Positions 1 to 10,944 of a stretch of DNA of 64,000 nt are shown piece by piece. Numbering within the stretch: position 1 is the stretch's first letter; each line of letters opens with the position of its first letter. Source of the DNA: Deroplatys truncata (taxonomy: Eukaryota > Arthropoda > Insecta > Mantodea > Mantidae). The translations under genes and the position numbers were made by a program. The stretch lies in NCBI GenBank assembly GCA_030765065.1, contig CM060989.1, forward strand, positions 55,690,001 through 55,754,000, read 5' to 3'. A model generated the notes under the pieces. It worked only from the letters and a program-made list of their open reading frames with translations. It did no database searches and had not been told where the DNA came from.

Positions 1-277
1 GAAAAACATTCAGAGTCCATATACATTTTAAATGAGAGTAATTTTGTACTACTTCAGAAGAGTTTATTCTTTTAAATGTTGGTCAGCTTGGGTGTTTTAA
101 ATGTGTGACATACCTTAGCTCCTTGGAGTCCCTTGTTATTGTTGACACAAAGTGCCATGCGCAGACTGAAAAGTAGCCAAAACCTTTCTAATCAAGTTTA
201 ATTTCACTCTCCAAGGAAAATTACGACGACCTAGAATCCCTAAAGAAATTCTGTTCTGAAAATACTCAGCTCTATTT

Positions 278-732
278 TTCAAGATTACCAGTAGTTAACA
301 ATGAGTAATTTGGTGTAGAGATAAACTAATTAATTTCATTTGTTTTATGTTACGTTATTCAAAGGCAAACAGTTATGCATAATATAAACCTATAAAGTGG
401 ACTAAGGTTGTTTTGTTCAAAATTACCCTAGTCAACAACGGGTAATTTGGTTTAGATATTAAATAATTAATTTTATTGGTGTTTTATAGGTTACATTTTT
501 CTAAGGCCAACAGTTACATAAAATGTAATCTATTCTATAAAACAAGTGGAATGTGATTGTGTTTTCAAGATTACCCGTAGTAGTTTCATGTGGAGATGGC
601 ATTAATGTTTTTGGTCTCTTATAGATATTACTAAATAATATCCCACAAATATTGTTTACATTTTTCTAAGGCAAACAGTTATGTATAATGTAAAACATTC
701 TATAAAGTAGGTGGACTATGATTGTTTTTGTT
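278..732. repeat. Diverged AT-rich tandem repeat, about three units
   Basis: Three successive units of about 140-165 bases share the order 'aagattacc ... gtaatttgg', 'tacatttttctaagg', 'caaacagtta', 'attctataaa' and 'gtggact..gattgt'. Units start near 278, 416 and 566. They are clearly diverged, with small indels, so this is an old local duplication. No coding potential is visible. The flanks (1-277 and 733-964) hold nothing I recognise. Confidence 0.55.
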
Positions 733-964
733 TGTAATCATGTGTACCTTTAGTTTTCATTGTTAATAAACAGGACACTATAATACATGACACTAATTTC
801 AAAAGAAAGTCCCGTTAGAAAAACACCTGAGAATTGATCTAGAAAAAAAAATGTTTTCTTTATGTCTAATGTGCTTAATCTGCTGCGTTTTTAAACTGCA
901 AAAAATTAAAAAGTCGACTTTGATTGTTTTTTCCCTTGTACCCTTCATATCAAATACACTATTT

Positions 965-1180
965 CTTTAATTACTATGGTTCTTAGCGTGAAAGACCGGA
1001 AATTTTGCTCAGACGTCTCTTACCAGGCTTGAAGTTCTTTTACGTGCCGTAAATCTACACGGGACCATCGATTTTACTATCCTTCCGAAGTAAGCCATGC
1101 TAAGGATTTTTACGCCCGAAAAAAATCCATCGCACTCTGTCGGGTTTGAAGTCGCCACTTCGGGAACTAGAGGCTAGGAT
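965..1180 (-). mobile_element. SINE-1 fragment (tRNA-derived), lacks box A
   Basis: Read on the minus strand, this matches the SINE-1 body seen at 20866, 41625 and 45171: the box-B region, the conserved block around 'cggcacgtaaaagaac', the 'ctgataaagaggcc' block and the 'accatag' tail. The tRNA-like head stops after 'cctctagttcccga', so the pol III A box is missing. It is a 5'-truncated or decayed copy. Confidence 0.75.
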
Positions 1181-1261
1181 GTAAAGTATTACATTACAAA
1201 AATAAATAAAAAGGCGCGTGAGAGAGCACGTAACTCGAAAACGAGAAACATATCACCACCA

Positions 1262-1487
1262 CAATATGACAAAAACTTTTCACTTGAAGGGTAGTTTGGA
1301 CTGGAGGAGGGATTTTCTTGAAGTTCGTGTCACATCAAGTTACACATACGCTTTTCTAAAAACGTTTGTTTTTTAATTTATTCTGGGACCTCAAAATATG
1401 CATTTCCCCAGAAATCTCGACATCGAATTTTTGAGCAAAATTCAGTACTTCCTCTGTCCATTAGATAAATGGTAGAGAAAGCAAAAC
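1262..1487 (+). mobile_element. HINE family, diverged R-half fragment
   Basis: It retains the order 'agggtagtttgg', 'gattttcttgaa', 'ttcgtgtc', 'atttcccc.gaaatctcgacatcgaattttt' and the R-end block 'gtagagaaag'. There is no L end and no microsatellite. Divergence from the young HINE-A copies is high. Confidence 0.6.
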
Positions 1488-1564
1488 ATTTACGCCTAGA
1501 TATATTCTATAATACACTGTGAGCTTCACATTGTTCTGTTAATCTCACCATAAAAAATAGGTTG

Positions 1565-1668
1565 TGCTGCACTCTCATAACTTTTTCTGCTCACTCTTGT
1601 ACAATCAATTCTTATAAACGCTTATTCTATTTTCTATCTACTATACGCTGTAGTGAAAATAAAAATTA
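1565..1668 (+). mobile_element. Miniature HINE: L end fused to R end
   Basis: About 100 bases begin with an L-end-like 'tgcactctcataactttttctgctc.ctcttgtac', continue for about 40 bases of L-proximal sequence ('acgcttattct'), then pass directly to an R-end-like hairpin region 'ctactatacgctgtagtgaaa' and an A-run. This is an internally deleted derivative that keeps both termini. Confidence 0.5.
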
Positions 1669-1806
1669 AATTGATCCTGAAATGACCATCAACAACGTCC
1701 TCAAAACAGAACACGACTAATGGTATTTACTTTCCCCATAATATCAAGCAAGTTTTATTAAAGACATTTCTTTCTGCAACGCTTAGTTTGGAGATATTGT
1801 AGAATC

Positions 1807-1984
1807 TGCGATGTTACTTTTGTTATATTTAATTATTGTTGAGCCCCACGTTTGGGAGCCAATTTGCGATGGTAAATTTATAATGTTATTTGTGTATGTG
1901 TGTTTACTTCATGTGGTGAAGCCATTTTGTGACGTGATTCTTTGTTAGGTTTGTAGCTCCATCTGGTGTTAGCAATTTGCGGCA
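1807..1984 (-). other. Repeated PBS-like modules at the 3' end of D1
   Basis: On the minus strand three modules follow one another, each introduced by '..cRcA' and an AATTGGC-like start: 'gccgca|aattgctaacacc' (about 1984), 'cgtcaca|aaatggcttcacc' (about 1934) and 'catcgca|aattggctccc' (about 1870). The last is followed by 'aaacgtggggct' at 1843-1854. The element then ends with a further 'catcgca'. Only the third module closely resembles a classical primer-binding site; the other two are degenerate, so the ladder reading is partly inference. Confidence 0.4.
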
Positions 1985-2811
1985 GTATTAGTTTTTGTTT
2001 TAAAGAATGCTACTTTTATTTTATTTAATTTTGTTTCACTGTCCTCCGGCTAGCTATGATCTTTTTGGGTCGAGCACTTCTCTTTATACAGGTTGTGTAA
2101 ACGGAAAGGAATCTTTTATCCAAAGATAACACTGATGAAGGAATTTGTTTTACACTTTTATTGTCGAAACACAGTCACTATTACATTTACACATTGATCT
2201 AGACACTCGCCAAACTGAAACTGTTATAACAACTTCTTACTGATCACTTTTAATCCACGTACTTCAACCTTTTGTATAATTAACTTTACAACACTTGAGA
2301 ATTTTCCTAACTCTGCTACGCGTAACTTGCGAATCGATAGCCGACGTGTAATATTTCTGCTGGACTGAAGGCGACGTGTATCATACAAAATATTTTTGAT
2401 GAACTGACGGGGTCTTTACCTCTAACCTACCTTTTATACTCATACACCCCGACATGCCTAAAGATTATAACTGAGCTGCAATTGGCTAATAAAACGCGCC
2501 AACATTAGCGTCTATTTTTATATCCAATGAAAATTATGAATACATATGCTCTAGGGAAATGTTCCAGCAATTTCTACAGAAAAACGCGCCAACATTACGT
2601 AACTTCCTCGTTTCCAATAATGATAAACAGCTCACCCCCTCGCTGCATTATTGAACGCTATTATTGTCAGTTTCAGTAAGGCAGTATAAACTTACTTCCC
2701 AACAATAATTACAATCAACAAACATCTCAAATCAATGTCATATAATAATGCATATTCATACTATAATCACTCTTTACATTTAAATAATTTGTGATACAAA
2801 TTAATGCATCA
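1807..2811 (-). mobile_element. LTR-type element D1, 1,005 bp with 4-bp TSD
   Basis: It reads on the minus strand from TGATGCATTA (at 2811) to CATCGCA (at 1807). The same four bases, AATC, flank it at 1803-1806 and 2812-2815, as for a gypsy-type integrase. Homologous copies lie at 13292 (+) and 46462 (-). It carries a TATA-like 'agtataaaag' at 2431-2440 and 'caataaaag' further downstream, as an LTR promoter and poly(A) region would. Near the 3' end is a primer-binding-site-like block similar to the lysine-tRNA type. No gag or pol coding is present, so it is a solo LTR or an LTR with a short leader remnant. Confidence 0.65.
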
Positions 2812-2815
2812 AATC

Positions 2816-3527
2816 TCAACTTAAATGGTACACCCGTGCCTTTCCTCAACTTCGTGGGTGTCGCTGACATGGAGCTTCTAAGAAGTTCTGGAATGGAGTT
2901 CCCTGCATGCTGATCTGACGGATTTAATTTTCCTCTCGCCGCGTTGCATCATCGAGTTCCCGGGTCCCAATTTAGAGCGTTGAGTCGACATTCCTGTTGC
3001 ACAAATACTGTATTTAACAGCAGCTTCTAAAATTGAGATGAATCAGCACTTTCTCAAGCCTTCCAGTTATATTTTTGCAGAATGCGTACCGGTATTGTGC
3101 GATATTACCTCGACTAGCAAAACAACCTAGTCGTTAGACCAAATAATGACTGCGTGGCGGAAGGGGAGAGGGAAGGAGAGAAAGAATATGTCAAGAGTAG
3201 AATTAAAAGAAAAACGGTTATTCAAAATAAAACGAGTTTCTTTTCACAGAGCCTCATTTCACTTAAACACAAAAATCAATACAGAATTTTGCGTGTAAAA
3301 TATGCGGGTAATGAGCGAAGCACTCATTCCATAGTCGTACGACCTGTAAGACGAGAATATTTTTAACTTGGTTGCCATGGAAGCAGTGTGTGCAGTATTG
3401 GCATACTTGACAGCTTTTATACAAACTTGAGATGGCTAAATCAGACTCTTAGACCTTGTTTCCTGCTTAAATTATGAGATCTTTCGTGAACTACAATACA
3501 TAAGTCCACAATTTAGGCACTAGGGCG
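2816..3527. other. Unassigned DNA
   Basis: The segment contains a moderately GC-richer patch (about 2825-3010) and a 70-codon open frame at 3154-3366 with no recognisable domain. I see no repeat shared with the rest of the window and no convincing gene. Confidence 0.3.
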
Positions 3528-3762
3528 CAATGTTATACTTTTTCTCAAATGGAAATTCGTTATTCATTTTTTTATGTCCTGGACATGCAAAGAGAATGGA
3601 ATACTCCACATAGCAACCAGCTCTTAAAACATTTGACTATCGCTTAAAGCCTACCATATTCCCCTTGCATCTACAAGAAAATTAGCAATAAGATTAACAT
3701 CTCGATTAACATGAAGCATATGGAGAATAAGCGTTTGTAAAAATAGTTTGTACAAGAGTAGA
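3528..3762 (-). mobile_element. HINE-A L-proximal fragment
   Basis: It matches the L-proximal third of HINE-A ('tttctcaaatggaaattcgttattc', 'gcatctacaagaaaattagc', 'aagcgtttgtaaaaatagtttgtacaagagtag'). It stops inside the L sub-terminal block, where SINE-1 sequence takes over at about 3763, so the terminal bases of the L end are gone. Confidence 0.8.
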
Positions 3763-3944
3763 AGTTGCCGAGGTCGCGGGTTCAAACCCGGCGGAGGGCA
3801 TGGATTTTTTTTCGGGCGTAAAACTCCTTAGCATAGCTTCCTTCGGAAGGGAAGTAAAGCCAGTGGTCCCGTGTTGTAGATTAGCGGCACGTAAAAGAAC
3901 CTCAAGCCTGATAAAGAGGCCTCAGCAAAATTACCGGACTTTTT
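3763..3944 (+). mobile_element. SINE-1 copy joined to a HINE end
   Basis: It starts in the box-B arm ('cgaggtcgcgggttcaaacccg'), then runs through 'gcggagggcatgg', 'ttcggaagggaagtaaagcc', 'cggcacgtaaaagaac' and 'ctgataaagaggcc' to 'aaaattaccgg'. The A-box half is missing and the end is truncated. The junction with the HINE fragment shows no obvious target duplication. Confidence 0.8.
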
Positions 3945-3981
3945 AAATAATGTTTTAATGTAATCCTTAAATCACCTTTTT

Positions 3982-4687
3982 ACTTTCACTACCACGTACC
4001 TTATAGGTAGAGGAACTCCACCCAAAAATTGATATCGAATTTCACATAAAATACATTAGGATGTCACCTAATTTAAAAAAAAGGAAAGAAAAAAGCATAT
4101 TTAGAAAAAGTCCGTGATATTTAGGTTCAATATGTTCCAAAGATGTAACACGAAGATTTTCAAGAAAATCCCCCACCCCAAATTACCCCTTACATGGAAG
4201 GTTTTTCGAATGTTCCATTTCCCCAAAAATGGCTCCAACGATTTTGATTAAAGTAGCTTATGTTTAGGATACGTACATGACAAATGAAATGTAAATACTT
4301 AATTTTCTGGGAATGGCCTTCTTCATTCGGAAGCAATTTTGTATAATGGGTGAAACCGTAAGATAGATAAAAACGTACTGCACAAAAAAATGTAGATCTC
4401 TTTAAAACACACAATTTATTTCAAACAACTTTTTCTGTGGTAACCGCCAATTCCGAGATATTCGTTGTAATTGGTTTGAATTTTCAATACTTTTGTCATT
4501 TTTTTAAAGTACTGTCAAGTGTTTAGTTGTTTAGCTTCAACGAAATGTACATTGCAACTACTTCTGCAAAGGTTTATCTCGATTAACATGAATATATAGA
4601 ACAGTAAGCTTTCGTAAGAATAGTTTGTAGAAGTTAAAAATAAACGATAGTAGGCAGAGAAAGTCATATGGATGTAACATATCAGAG
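3982..4687 (-). mobile_element. HINE-B copy
   Basis: It begins with a degenerate R end ('actttcactaccacgta') and ends with 'ggcagagaaagtcatatggatgtaacatatcaga', the L end. The microsatellite region is nearly lost. Internal blocks ('aacgattttgattaaa', 'ttgtataatgggtgaaacc', 'tctttaaaacacacaatttatttcaaa') define subfamily B against A. Confidence 0.75.
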
Positions 4688-4714
4688 TTTTGTTTTCGTT
4701 GTATCATTTGCATA

Positions 4715-5065
4715 TTCCTCTTTAATTTCTAAGGTCATATCGGGAGGCTTTGACTTGAGAAACAACTCGTTGATTGTAGGTTCTTTAACGTTGGGCTTTC
4801 CAACTCAGGTGGAAGGGTTTTAGTGGGTAGCATCACACTCTGATGGCGAGTCCCACAACTCCCTGCTTCTCTGGAACAAGTACGTAACATGTATTTTGCA
4901 TTTTTAACATTAAACACACTCATATTTACTCCACATGCATACTTCCAGACTCTGCGAAGGGTAGGGAAGATTCTAATTAAAGAAAACTTCCACCGCCCCA
5001 GCCAGGAATTGAACCCGGGACCTCTTGGTTGAGAAGCTAGAACGCTGACCACCAGGTCACAAAGT
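4715..5065 (-). mobile_element. SINE-2 (tRNA-derived)
   Basis: On the minus strand the head reads 'tttgtgacctggtggtcagcg' (A-box-like) and 'gaggtcccgggttcaattcc' (B box), then an unrelated body of about 250 bases ending in 'gggaggctttgactt...'. The layout matches copies at 33475 and 51552 (B-box head; body with 'cttcgcagagtctggaagt' and 'aatatgagtgtg'). The 115-codon frame across it is an artefact of the repeat. Confidence 0.65.
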
Positions 5066-6109
5066 AAGTTCCTGAATTGCATTTTAAGTGTTAATCGGCA
5101 GTCAAATTTCCGAGTAAAAATGGAATTAGTATATAGAAAAGCACCTTTTCTGCTTTAATGATCACACGTATTGGTAACTGAATTATTTGAAGTAATATAA
5201 GTATATTCGCTAAGTATATTTCATGAATATTACTCTTTCAACCAGCGGAAGAGTCAAACTGGCACATTTCTGTTCGGAGGCGACGTTGCGTGTGTATTAC
5301 GTCACTGCTGGCGAGGGAGGATGTGACATCATACCGACAAGTATTTACAATTTAACATAAACAGGCACGCGTGATGCAATTCAGACTCAAAAAGATTAGC
5401 CGGAGACAGCTTCCGGTTAATTCGGTGCGGCATCTGCTGTACCCATTAAGTATCTCACCCGTCCTTTGATCGGATATCTAATTACGTAATGAGCAAATCA
5501 GTGGCTAGCGGCAAGCCTTACTCGAAACTCAACAGTGATTAACGAATGTTGTACAATAAGCACGTTTAATAGAGGCTAATGTAAATAAAAACAGTTCCCC
5601 TCACGTGTGACATACAGCGTGCAAACATAGCACATTGAGTATATTAAATTGCATATTGCTGCACGTACGGAATGGGGTTGCCACACTGTAATTCACATTT
5701 CGAGAGTCAGAAATGATTAAAATGTTATATTAGGCAACAAACATCTATTGCGCAAAAACCGCACTAACTACTAGGAGAGTATCGTGACGTAACAGTAACT
5801 ATTCTGGCTTACAGTAAAGCTCAAGATTTAGTAACGGGTGAGTAAAACGTATGATTTTAAAGTTTCTTAAAATTGCTTGGTACTACATTTGTTGAACATT
5901 TACCACCGAGTGCCATACAAATAATTTGAAAAATGTATAACCTCATATGTACCGATAGCATCTTTGAATGGCAAACCATAACATTTTTAAGTATTTAAAC
6001 TTTACTCTCAACTTTAAAGACCTAAGGCGAAGTGAAAGTCAACTAACATGTTATGCCTTTCTGGTTGGTCACCTTGGATCTACCTTTCTAAGAAACGTTT
6101 GAAGTGAAC
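5066..6109. other. Unassigned DNA
   Basis: The first 500 bases include a GC-richer patch (about 5240-5460). The rest is AT-rich. No element, RNA gene or supported coding region is visible. Confidence 0.3.
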
Positions 6110-6400
6110 ACAAATTACCAGTGATATAGCCAGTTGATTTGTTCCAAACATGATTTTGATTAAGACACTATAAGATGTTAGCAAATTAAAATAAAATACA
6201 TATCTCGAATTTTCTACGAATTTTTGTGGTCTTCTTCATTCCAAATCAATTTTGTACACTGTTTTAAAACCGTATGCGATTTAAAAAAAATAGATATCTT
6301 TAAAATACAAAATATCTATTATGTCTGATAACTTTTTTGTGCTAATAACCATTTTTAAAATACTTCATTAATGGTTTAAACTTTCAAATACTTACTTTAT
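6110..6400 (-). mobile_element. HINE-B interior, interrupted by another HINE-B
   Basis: It carries B-type interior blocks ('gattttgattaagacactata', 'atctcgaattttctacgaattttt', 'cttcttcattccaaatcaattttgtac', 'tttaaactttcaaatactta') and stops at a T-rich site where the copy starting at 6401 begins. No R end is seen on the left. Confidence 0.6.
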
Positions 6401-7219
6401 ACTTTCTCTGCCACATACAGTAGGTAGAAAAGGTATTGCATTCCACCTAAAATTTTGATACCGAGATTTCACCGGAAATACACGTTTTGAGGCCCCCTGA
6501 ATAAATAAAAGCATTTTAGAAAAAGGTCGGTTTGTGTGTCTGTGAACAGCATAGCTAAAAAAAGTTGGATAAACACCAAACTTGGTATTTAAGTTCAGTT
6601 TCTTCCAAAGATGCGACACGAAGATTTTCAACAAAATCTCCACATCCCAAACTACCCTTTACACGGAAGAGCTTTAGAAATTTTACATTTTCTAAGAAAA
6701 TGGCTGTAACTATTTTGATTACAATACCATATATGAAAGATATTAACATGACAAATAAAACGTATATCTTACATTTTCTAGGAATAGCCTGTGAAGTCCA
6801 TTTCATTCGGAAGGAATTTTGTATTATCTTTTACAACTTGTAAACGTTAAGCGATAGACGAAGACGAAATACACACAAAACGTAGATCTCATTAAAACAC
6901 GCAATTTATTTCAAATAACTTTTTTGTGGCATTAGTCGTTTCCGAGATAACCGTTATTAAGGTTGGAATTGTTCCATACTTAGCCATTCTTTAAGCCCTG
7001 TCGACAGTAAATTGTTTTTCGCGAGTAATGCAAAGAGTATGGAATTTTAAGACCAGCATATAGCGTCCAGTTATTAAACACTGTTCGCTTTGTATCTGTA
7101 ATGAAATGTGTAATGTAACTATTTCTGCAAAGGTTAATCTCGATTAAAATGAAATAGGAAAATAAACTCTTCTAAGAATAATTTGGGAACCTACTAATAA
7201 ACGATAGAGGGTAGAGAAA
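6401..7219 (-). mobile_element. HINE-B copy
   Basis: It starts with the R end 'actttctctgccacatacagtagg', includes a short GT-rich stretch ('gtttgtgtgtctgtgaacagc') and ends near 'gatagagggtagagaaagtcgg'. The 'gtagagaaag' block is duplicated at the end. Several overlapping short frames on both strands are products of the repeat, not genes. Confidence 0.75.
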
Positions 7220-7367
7220 GTCGGTAGAGAAAGATTTTTAGAACAGTGAAAGTAGTAATTCCAATTGTGACCATGTAAAGATAATGGAATTTCAAATAGA
7301 GATCCACTTTTTGAAGACTTGAATATTCAGTGTACGCTAAGAATGGCTTGTAGGTGAATACATTTTT

Positions 7368-8139
7368 ACTTTCTCTACTACGTATACTAAGTAGGGGAAT
7401 TATTGTATTCCACCCAAAAATTCGATACCGAGGTTTCATCGGAAATATATGTTTTGAGACCCCCTGAATCCAAAAAAAGCATTTTTGAAAACATGTCCGT
7501 GTGTGTGTCTGTGAAAAGCAGAACTCAGAAACGAACTTGGTATTTAGGTTCAGTATCTTCAAGAGATACGACACGAAGGTTTTCAAGAAAATCCCCCTAC
7601 CCCAGATTACCCTTTACATTTTAATTTTCTCAAAAATGGCTAACGATTTTGATTAAAATATCATATGTTTAAGATATTTTCATGACAAATAAAATGTATA
7701 TCTCGAATTTTCTGGGAATGTCTCCAAAAGTCTTCTTCATTGTGAACGACTTTTGCATAACTGGTAAACCATAAGAGATAAACAAAATGTTACTACACAA
7801 AAATGTAGATCGCGTTAAAATATACAATTTATGTCATATACATTTTTTTTGTTGAGCGAACCATTTTCGAGATGTTAAATTTTCCAATGCCTTTTCTCAA
7901 ATGGGAATTCGATATCCATTTTTTTTGTCCTGGTAATGCAAAGAGAATGGAATACTCCACATAGTAACCACCTCTTAAAATATTTGACTATCGTTTAAAA
8001 CCTACCATATTCCCCTTGCACCTACAAGAAAATTAGCAATAAGATTAACATCTCGATAAACATGAAGCATATGGAGAATAAGGGTTTGAAAAAATAGTTT
8101 GTACAAGAGTAGAGAAAGTCATGTGAGTGTAACACATAT
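7368..8139 (-). mobile_element. HINE-A copy
   Basis: R end 'actttctctactacgtatac' is at the left, 'gtgtgtgtgtctgtg' is the short microsatellite, and the L end 'gagtagagaaagtcatgtgagtgtaacaca' is at the right. T-runs flank both sides ('cattttt' and 'ttttttaa'). The copy is nearly full length with a few internal deletions. Confidence 0.85.
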
Positions 8140-8575
8140 TTTTTAATCTTGTACCTCTATTCGTCATTGAACATGAGGTCTACTTAACCAACAAGAACCT
8201 AAAATCGTGGGAAAGATTTAGGTGAGTGTCTCAGAATGACAGGGACTGTTAGCAGAGCTTGTTATGATGCTCACAAAAGAGCCTGACTTCGTTGCCCGTG
8301 CTATGGCAAAGAAATTCCTTCACCCTTGACCGAGAAAGGAATCCGGTACGGCCAGACTCCATCCGAATGCACACTCCATTACTTCTGCTCACGAGCTCTC
8401 GTGATGCGGCCGGGTACTGCGGCAAAAAAAACACCACCAAAAAGCGTTTAAGACACGAAAATTCCTCAGAAGGAGCATGTGCTGCTTCACTGCGGCTATT
8501 TCACCGGTAATGCGCTTGTACAGTGCTGGTCTGCAACACCTCTAGTTTAAGAATTTGAAAAACCAGTCTAAAAAA
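8140..8575. other. Unassigned DNA with GC-richer core
   Basis: A GC-richer core (about 8230-8520) lies between HINE copies. Short frames occur on both strands without a recognisable domain. No repeat partner was noticed in this window. Confidence 0.3.
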
Positions 8576-9693
8576 TCTGATGTGTTACACTCACACGACT
8601 TTCTCTACTCTTGTACAAACTATTTTTACAAACGCTTATTCTCCATATGGTTCATGTTAATCGAGATGTTAATCTTATTACTAATTTTCTTGTAGATGCA
8701 AGGGAAATTGTTAGACTTTAAGCGACAGTCAAATATTTTAAGAGCTGGTTGCTATGTAGAGTATTCCATTCTCTTTGCATTACCAGGACAAAAAAAATTA
8801 ATAACGAATTCCCATTTGAGAAAAAGTATAAGTATTGGAAAATTTAAGGGAATAACAAGCAATATCTTGAAAATGGTTCACCTAACAAAAAAAATGTATA
8901 TGACATAAATTGTGTATTTTAACGCCATCTACATTTTTTATGTAGTAAAATTTTGTCTATCTCTTATGATTTACCATTATGCAAAAGCCGTTCACAGTGA
9001 AGACTTTTGGAGACATTCTCAGAAAAATCAAGATATACATTTTATTTGCCATAAAAATGTCTTAAACATATGATACTTTAATCAAAATCAAAATTAAAGA
9101 AAATTAAAATTTTGGAAAATTGTTCCATGTAAAGGGTAATCTGGGGTGGGGGAGATTTTCTTAAAAACCTTCGTGTCGCATCTCTGGAAGATACTGATCC
9201 TAAATACTATTTTCATGACAAATGAAATGTATATCTCGAATTTTCTGGGAATGTCTCCAAAAGTTTTCTTCATTGTGAACGACTTTTTCATAACTGGTAA
9301 ACCATAAGAGATAGACAAAATGTTACTACACAAAAATGTAGATCGCGTTAAAATATACAATTTATGTCATATACATTTTTTTTTGAGTGAACCATTTTCG
9401 AGATATTGCTTGTTATTACCTTAAATTTTCCAATACTTATACTTTTTCTCAAATGGAAATTCGTTATTCATTTTTTTTGTCCTGGTAATGCAAAGAGAAT
9501 GGAATGCTCCACATAGCAACCAGTTCTTAAAAGATTTGACTATCGCTTACAGCCTAACATATTCCCCTTGCATCTACAAGAAAATTAGCAATAAGATTAA
9601 CATCTCGATTAACATGAAGCATATGGAGAATAAGCGTTTGTAAAAATAGTTTGTACAAGAGTAGAGAAAGTCATTTGAGTGTAACACATCAGA
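8576..9693. mobile_element. Palindromic HINE-A with two L ends
   Basis: The left arm starts with the L end 'tctgatgtgttacactcaca' and reads inward on the plus strand. The right arm ends with the same L end in inverse orientation ('gtgtaacacatcaga' at 9679-9693). At about 9206 the sequence switches from plus-orientation HINE ('atactgatcctaaatac') to minus-orientation HINE ('attttcatgacaaatg'). The right arm of about 487 bases is mirrored by 8576-9060. Neither R end nor R hairpin is present. Confidence 0.75.
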
Positions 9694-9950
9694 TTTTTTT
9701 AATGGGAGCCTCTTTTTTTATGTTGTTTTCTCACTTTTTATAAAAACAAATAACGTTTCTATAAAGCACTTTGCAGTTGTTCTTAAACCAATGTAAATAA
9801 CAACGAAAATTCTGAATAGCTGTGTATGAAGAGCGCAATGAATGGTTGCACCATCGATGGATGGTCATTTGAAGGTCAAGTGTCGTTTCTAATAAGAAAC
9901 AAACATTTTTTATTTGCTTTCCTTATTCCTCATTGGTTGCCATTTAAAAA

Positions 9951-10321
9951 AATTAAATCTCTTTAAAACACACAATTTATTTCAAATAGCTTTTTGTGGC
10001 AACAGTCATTTCCGACATATCCGTAATTAACGGTTCGATTTGTTCAATACTTTATCATTTTTTTAAAGTCATTTCGATATTCATTTGTTTCTCGCGATTG
10101 TAATGCCAATTTAAAGCCAGTACTTAGCGTCCAGTTCTTAAAACATTTTACTATCGTTATTCCCTTTATATCTATTACAACGAAATATGTAATGCAGTTA
10201 TTTTCGGGAAGTTTTATCTCGAATAAAATGAAAAAGATAAGAAAGTAAACTTTCGTAAGAATAATTTATATACCCCTAACGCTAAAGGGTAAAGAAAGTC
10301 ATGTGAATGTAACACATCAGA
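9951..10321 (-). mobile_element. HINE-B L-half
   Basis: B-type L-proximal blocks ('ctctttaaaacacacaatttatttcaaa', 'cattcatttgtttctcgcg') run to the L end 'gtaaagaaagtcatgtgaatgtaacacatcag'. The R half is missing. 9694-9950 to its left holds nothing I recognise. Confidence 0.7.
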
Positions 10322-10778
10322 CTTTTACTTCCTCTATCATGTATCTAGTACACTCAAAAATGTTTTGTGAAATTTGAATACAAATACGAGTTTTGAGGCC
10401 CCCTTATTTCAGAAAAAAGTTATTGAAGTCCAGGGTCTTCCAAAGATGCGAATGGAAGATATTGTTTTTATTTTCTAATAAATGCTGTTAATCATTTTAA
10501 TTAAAATGCCTTTATATTTAAGATATTCACATGGCAAATAAATGTGTGCATATCTGAAATTCTCTCTCGAATAGCCTTGAAGCCCTCTTCATTGGAAAAG
10601 AATTTTGTATAATTTTGTGTAGCAGGTAAACCATAAGAGATAGATAAAAACATAATAGGTACACAAACAAATGTAGATTCTTTAAAGCGCACAACTTATT
10701 TGTAACAATGTGTTTTGTGGCATCGGCCATTTCAGAAATTCTAATATTGGTTTAATTCTTCAGTGCTTTGTCATTTTT

Positions 10779-10906
10779 ACTTTCTCTACTACGTATAGTA
10801 AGTAGGGGAAGTATTGCATTCCACCCAAAAATTCGATACCGAGATTTCACCGGAAATACATGTTTTGAGACCCACTGAATCCAAAAAAAGCATTTTTGGA
10901 AACATG

Positions 10907-10944
<38 letters not shown>

